From assembly GCA_902475375.1 (NCBI GenBank), contig CABRZC010000044.1:1-15811 (forward strand): a stretch of DNA of 15,811 bases, read 5' to 3'. Below are positions 13,817 to 15,811 of this stretch, in pieces. The notes beneath the pieces were generated by a model. The model was given only the letters and a program-made list of their open reading frames with translations, was not told the DNA's origin and did no database searches. The first letter of the stretch is position 1. Each line of letters starts with the position of its first letter. This DNA comes from an uncultured Collinsella sp. (GTDB lineage: Bacteria; Actinomycetota; Coriobacteriia; Coriobacteriales; Coriobacteriaceae). The position numbers and the translations under genes were made by a program.

Positions 13817-13915
13817 GAACCCGTCAGCGCGAGCAAGGTGCCTTAAAAGCCGAGGGCATTGACCTTATGGTCATGCCCGAAGGCTTGAAAGGCAGATTGC
13901 CGCGCTGACGGGTTC
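13817..13915. repeat. 99-nt rod-shaped inverted repeat, possible structured RNA
   Basis: The outer arms are a perfect 15-bp pair, GAACCCGTCAGCGCG (13817-13831) and its complement (13901-13915). Inside, pairing continues almost to the tip: GCAA/TTGC, GCCTT/AAGGC, AAGCC/GGCTT, GGGCAT/ATGCCC and GACC/GGTC closed by TTAT. Small purine-rich internal loops (AA/GA, GA/GAA) separate the helices. It starts 16 nt past the rnpB 3' end. It lacks the SRP RNA domain IV signature and the 6S central bubble. Neither strand has a terminal U tract, so strand and expression are open. It may be a 3' extension of the rnpB transcript, a small RNA, or a palindromic DNA element. Confidence 0.6.
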
Positions 13916-13931
13916 GCAGCGTCAACAAAGT

Positions 13932-14293
13932 GCCAAGTGGGCCTATAAGCCGGGTTCTGTCGTGAACGGTCATTTATCTTGTCTGCACGTTACCGTGCAG
14001 CTCCACGCACGCTACCCGAACGCGGACCGGGCCGGCCCATAGCGTTCCTATTCGCGCTTGCTCCGGATGGGGCTTGCCAAGCCGCCGTGTTGCCACGACG
14101 CTGGTGGTCTCTTACACCACCGTTTCAGCTTTTCCCTTTACGCCTTGCGGCGCAGGTGGGAGTCTTCTTTTCTGCGGCGCTTTCCGTCGGATCACTCCGC
14201 CCGGCCGTTAGCCGGCATCCCGCCCTCTGGAGCCCGGACTTTCCTCACGCGTGCTGCAAGCAGCACATCGCGCGACCGTCTGGCCCACTCAGC
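13932..14293 (-). ncRNA. rnpB: RNase P RNA, bacterial class A
   Basis: This is the catalytic RNA that matures tRNA 5' ends. On the minus strand the conserved 5' core GAGGAAAGTCCGGGCTCC lies at 14229-14246 and the 3' core ACAGAACCCGGCTTATAGG near 13942-13960, which together form the universal P4 region. The termini pair as P1: GCTGAGTGGGCC with GGCCCACTTGGC, 12 bp including two G-T wobbles, and this sets the ends at about 14293 and 13932 (about 362 nt). Class A is suggested by the overall length and by GAGCAAGCGCGAATAGG in the specificity region. The promoter with an extended -10 at 14302-14310 agrees with the 5' end. The exact termini are uncertain by a few bases. Confidence 0.96.
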
Positions 14294-14301
14294 AGTGCAA
14301 G

Positions 14302-14328
14302 AGTGTAGCACACCGTTGCCGCAGGCAA
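14302..14328 (-). promoter_or_regulatory. rnpB promoter
   Basis: On the minus strand TACACT (14302-14307) is preceded by TGC, an extended -10, and TTGCCT (14323-14328) lies 15 bp upstream as a weak -35. The start of transcription predicted 7 nt downstream (about 14295) agrees with the P1 helix boundary of the RNA. Confidence 0.6.
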
Positions 14329-14524
14329 TGGCACAACACAAGCGTTCGACACGATAAACCAAGAACCACGCCATGCAGTACAATAGGGTTGTCGATGGGC
14401 AACGTCGTCAGTCGAGACGCGACCGCGCTCCGCACCCCTCCGTCTACTCGGTGTGTTCCCGCCTCCTCCCCGAGGCGGGATGTCGGCATTTTACATGCAC
14501 CGACAACCAAATAGCGTGTGGACA

Positions 14525-14556
14525 GCACGGGCAGCATTGCGCACGGGTAGCATCGC
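14525..14556. repeat. Two-copy 16-bp tandem repeat
   Basis: GCACGGGCAGCATTGC is followed directly by GCACGGGTAGCATCGC (14 of 16 identical), then by a decayed third unit beginning GCAC. It lies between rnpB and the rpsA terminator. It is short and may be only replication slippage. Confidence 0.7.
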
Positions 14557-14574
14557 GCACATCAGCAGCAAATA

Positions 14575-14610
14575 CAAAAAAGGGACCCGTCCATTGCGGA
14601 CGGATCCCTT
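14575..14610 (-). terminator. Intrinsic terminator of rpsA
   Basis: A 13-bp stem (AAGGGATCCGTCC with GGACGGGTCCCTT, one T-G wobble, 5-nt loop) begins 24 nt past the rpsA stop and is followed on the minus strand by a run of Ts. Confidence 0.93.
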
Positions 14611-14634
14611 AAAAGAAGTGATCGTCAAACCGAT

Positions 14635-15801
14635 TTACTCGGCGTCGGTCTCCTCGTCCTTCTTCTCGGAAGGCAGCGGGGTAACCTCGATCTCGACGCC
14701 CAGAGTCTCAGCAGCGGACTTCATGGACAGGGAGATACGACGACGGTCGAGGTCGATCTCCATGACCTTGACCTGAACCTTGTCGCCCACGTGGGTGACC
14801 TGAGAAGGCTGATCGACGTGCTTGTTGGCCATCTCGGAGATGTGCACCAGACCCTCGATGCCCTCGCCCAGGTCGACGAAAGCGCCGAACGGGACAAGCT
14901 TGGTCACAGTGCCCTCGACGATAGCGCCGACGGGGTACTTCTTGACCAGTGCGCGCCACGGATCCTCGGTGGTCTGCTTGAGACCCAGGGAGATGCGCTC
15001 GCGGTTGAGATCGACGTCGAGAACCTCGACCTCGACCTCCTGGCCGACCTTGACAACCTCGGAAGGATGGTTGACGTGGTTCCAGGAGAGCTCGGAAATG
15101 TGGATGAGGCCGTCGATACCGCCGAGGTCGACGAAGGCGCCGAAGTCGACGATAGAAGAAACGGTGCCCTGGAGACGCATGCCAGACTTGAGCTTGGACA
15201 GGATCTCGGAGCGCTCGGCCTTACGGGACTCCTCAAGCACGACGCGACGGGAGAGGACGACGTTGTTGCGGTTGCGGTCCATCTCGATAACGCGGGCCTC
15301 GATGCGGGTGCCCATGTAGGAGGTGAGGTCCTTGACGCGACGGAGGTCGACGAGGGAAGCGGGCAGGAAGCCACGCAGGCCGATGTCGAGGATCAGGCCG
15401 CCCTTGACAACCTCGATAACCTCGCCCTCGACGTTCTCGCCGGAGTTGAACTTCTCCTCGATGCGGTTCCAAGCACGCTCGTACTCGGCACGCTTCTTGG
15501 ACAGGACCAGACGACCGTCCTTGTCCTCCTTCTGGAGAACCAGAGCCTCGATGGGATCACCGAGTGCAACGATGTCTGCAGGGTTAGCGTCCTTGCGGAT
15601 GGACAGCTCGCGGACCGGGATAACGCCCTCGGACTTGAATCCGATGTCAACGAGCACCTCGTCATGCTCGATCTTAACGACAGTGCCGTTAACGAGATCG
15701 CCCTCATCAAAGTCGGTAATCGTACCGTCGATGAGGTTGTTCATCTCCTCCTCGTTGACATCGTCAAGAGAGAAAATGGACGAGTTCTGAATCTCACTCA
15801 A
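14635..15801 (-). CDS. rpsA: 30S ribosomal protein S1
   Basis: This protein of at least 388 residues binds mRNA on the small subunit. Four S1 (OB-fold) domains are visible: 34-103 (GDLVNGTVVKIEHDEVLVDIG), 121-186 (GENVEGEVIEVVKGGLILDIG), 207-275 (GMRLQGTVSSIVDFGAFVDLG) and 292-361 (GAIVEGTVTKLVPFGAFVDLG). An acidic tail (SEKKDEETDAE) follows. Four domains is the usual form in Gram-positive and actinobacterial S1, against six in E. coli. The start is not settled. TTG at 15801 gives MSEIQNSSIF but has no ribosome binding site in the 10 nt shown, and the frame stays open to the window edge. The true start may lie beyond the window. It ends in its own strong terminator. Confidence 0.95.
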   Translation of the reverse strand: MSEIQNSSIFSLDDVNEEEMNNLIDGTITDFDEGDLVNGTVVKIEHDEVLVDIGFKSEGVIPVRELSIRKDANPADIVALGDPIEALVLQKEDKDGRLVLSKKRAEYERAWNRIEEKFNSGENVEGEVIEVVKGGLILDIGLRGFLPASLVDLRRVKDLTSYMGTRIEARVIEMDRNRNNVVLSRRVVLEESRKAERSEILSKLKSGMRLQGTVSSIVDFGAFVDLGGIDGLIHISELSWNHVNHPSEVVKVGQEVEVEVLDVDLNRERISLGLKQTTEDPWRALVKKYPVGAIVEGTVTKLVPFGAFVDLGEGIEGLVHISEMANKHVDQPSQVTHVGDKVQVKVMEIDLDRRRISLSMKSAAETLGVEIEVTPLPSEKKDEETDAE

Positions 15802-15811
15802 AGGTGGACCC

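Larger units (their letters stand above)
14294..14634. other. 341-nt spacer between rnpB and rpsA
   Basis: I see no gene here. The spacer contains the rnpB promoter and the rpsA terminator (listed separately). It also has a perfect 8-bp hairpin CCCGCCTC/GAGGCGGG near 14456-14479 without a T tract, and a small hairpin TGTCGG..CCGACA around 14481-14505. A 16-bp tandem repeat GCACGGGYAGCATYGC lies at 14525-14540 and 14541-14556, with a third degenerate start after it. A plus-strand TACAAT at 14379-14384 looks like a -10 but nothing obvious follows it. Confidence 0.6.

Noticed and set aside
13741..13908. Short plus-strand reading frame (MPSPTARTRQREQGALKAEG...) across the rod element
   Set aside because: It has no ribosome binding site and the frame is dictated by the inverted repeat, which places TGA in both arms.
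13817..13915. SRP (4.5S) or 6S RNA identity for the rod element
   Set aside because: It lacks the GGTCAGG...GGAAG...AGCAGCC domain IV core and the large central bubble of 6S RNA.
14387..14508. Closing helix GGTTGTCG/CGACAACC suggesting a 120-nt RNA
   Set aside because: One 8-bp pair in 340 nt is expected by chance, and the possible promoter lies too close to the left arm.

Overview
The window is a compact, GC-rich bacterial chromosome segment with short intergenic gaps, good Shine-Dalgarno sites and many strong intrinsic terminators. Gene content and codon style fit an anaerobic gut actinobacterium of the Coriobacteriia, most like Collinsella. The genus is an inference from overall resemblance; there is no 16S gene here to prove it.

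Layout. (1) 1-203: gene-free left edge holding a perfect operator-like palindrome and an 11-bp direct repeat. (2) 204-3664, minus strand: the molybdate importer operon modA-modB-modC. modB is unusual because a signal peptide and about 190 extracytoplasmic residues precede the permease. (3) 3869-5621, minus: moeA and a mogA/moaB-type gene, which insert molybdenum into molybdopterin, ending in a strong terminator. Regions 2 and 3 together form a molybdenum uptake and cofactor-completion locus. (4) 5832-8303, plus: a CLC-family anion transporter and a diacylglycerol/lipid kinase. (5) 8390-10897, minus: a small GGQ release-factor-like rescue protein, xanthine phosphoribosyltransferase (xpt) and a DHA2-like MFS exporter. 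Two sequence-related palindromes lie on either side of the rescue gene. (6) 11040-12323, minus: a MetY-type O-acetylhomoserine sulfhydrylase, divergent from a C_GCAxxG_C_C redox protein (12552-12998, plus). (7) 13066-13701, minus: a YigZ/IMPACT protein. (8) 13705-14634: an RNA-rich stretch with RNase P RNA (rnpB, minus) and, 16 nt beyond its 3' end, a 99-nt rod-shaped inverted repeat that I cannot assign. (9) 14635-15801, minus: ribosomal protein S1 with four S1 domains, its start at or beyond the window edge.

Molybdate imported by ModABC would feed MogA (adenylyl-molybdopterin formation) and MoeA (metal insertion). The same half-site (TCTGATAA) occurs at the modA promoter and at the left edge, suggesting shared regulation with a gene to the left. 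The other genes are housekeeping functions: purine salvage, sulfur amino acid synthesis, ribosome rescue, RNase P and S1.

The least explained elements are the rod-shaped repeat beside rnpB, the two related GGGAC palindromes around the rescue gene, the chimeric ModB, and two genes (MFS and rescue factor) whose ribosome binding sites begin within about 25 nt of an upstream terminator. I saw no insertion sequence, CRISPR array, tRNA or known riboswitch.
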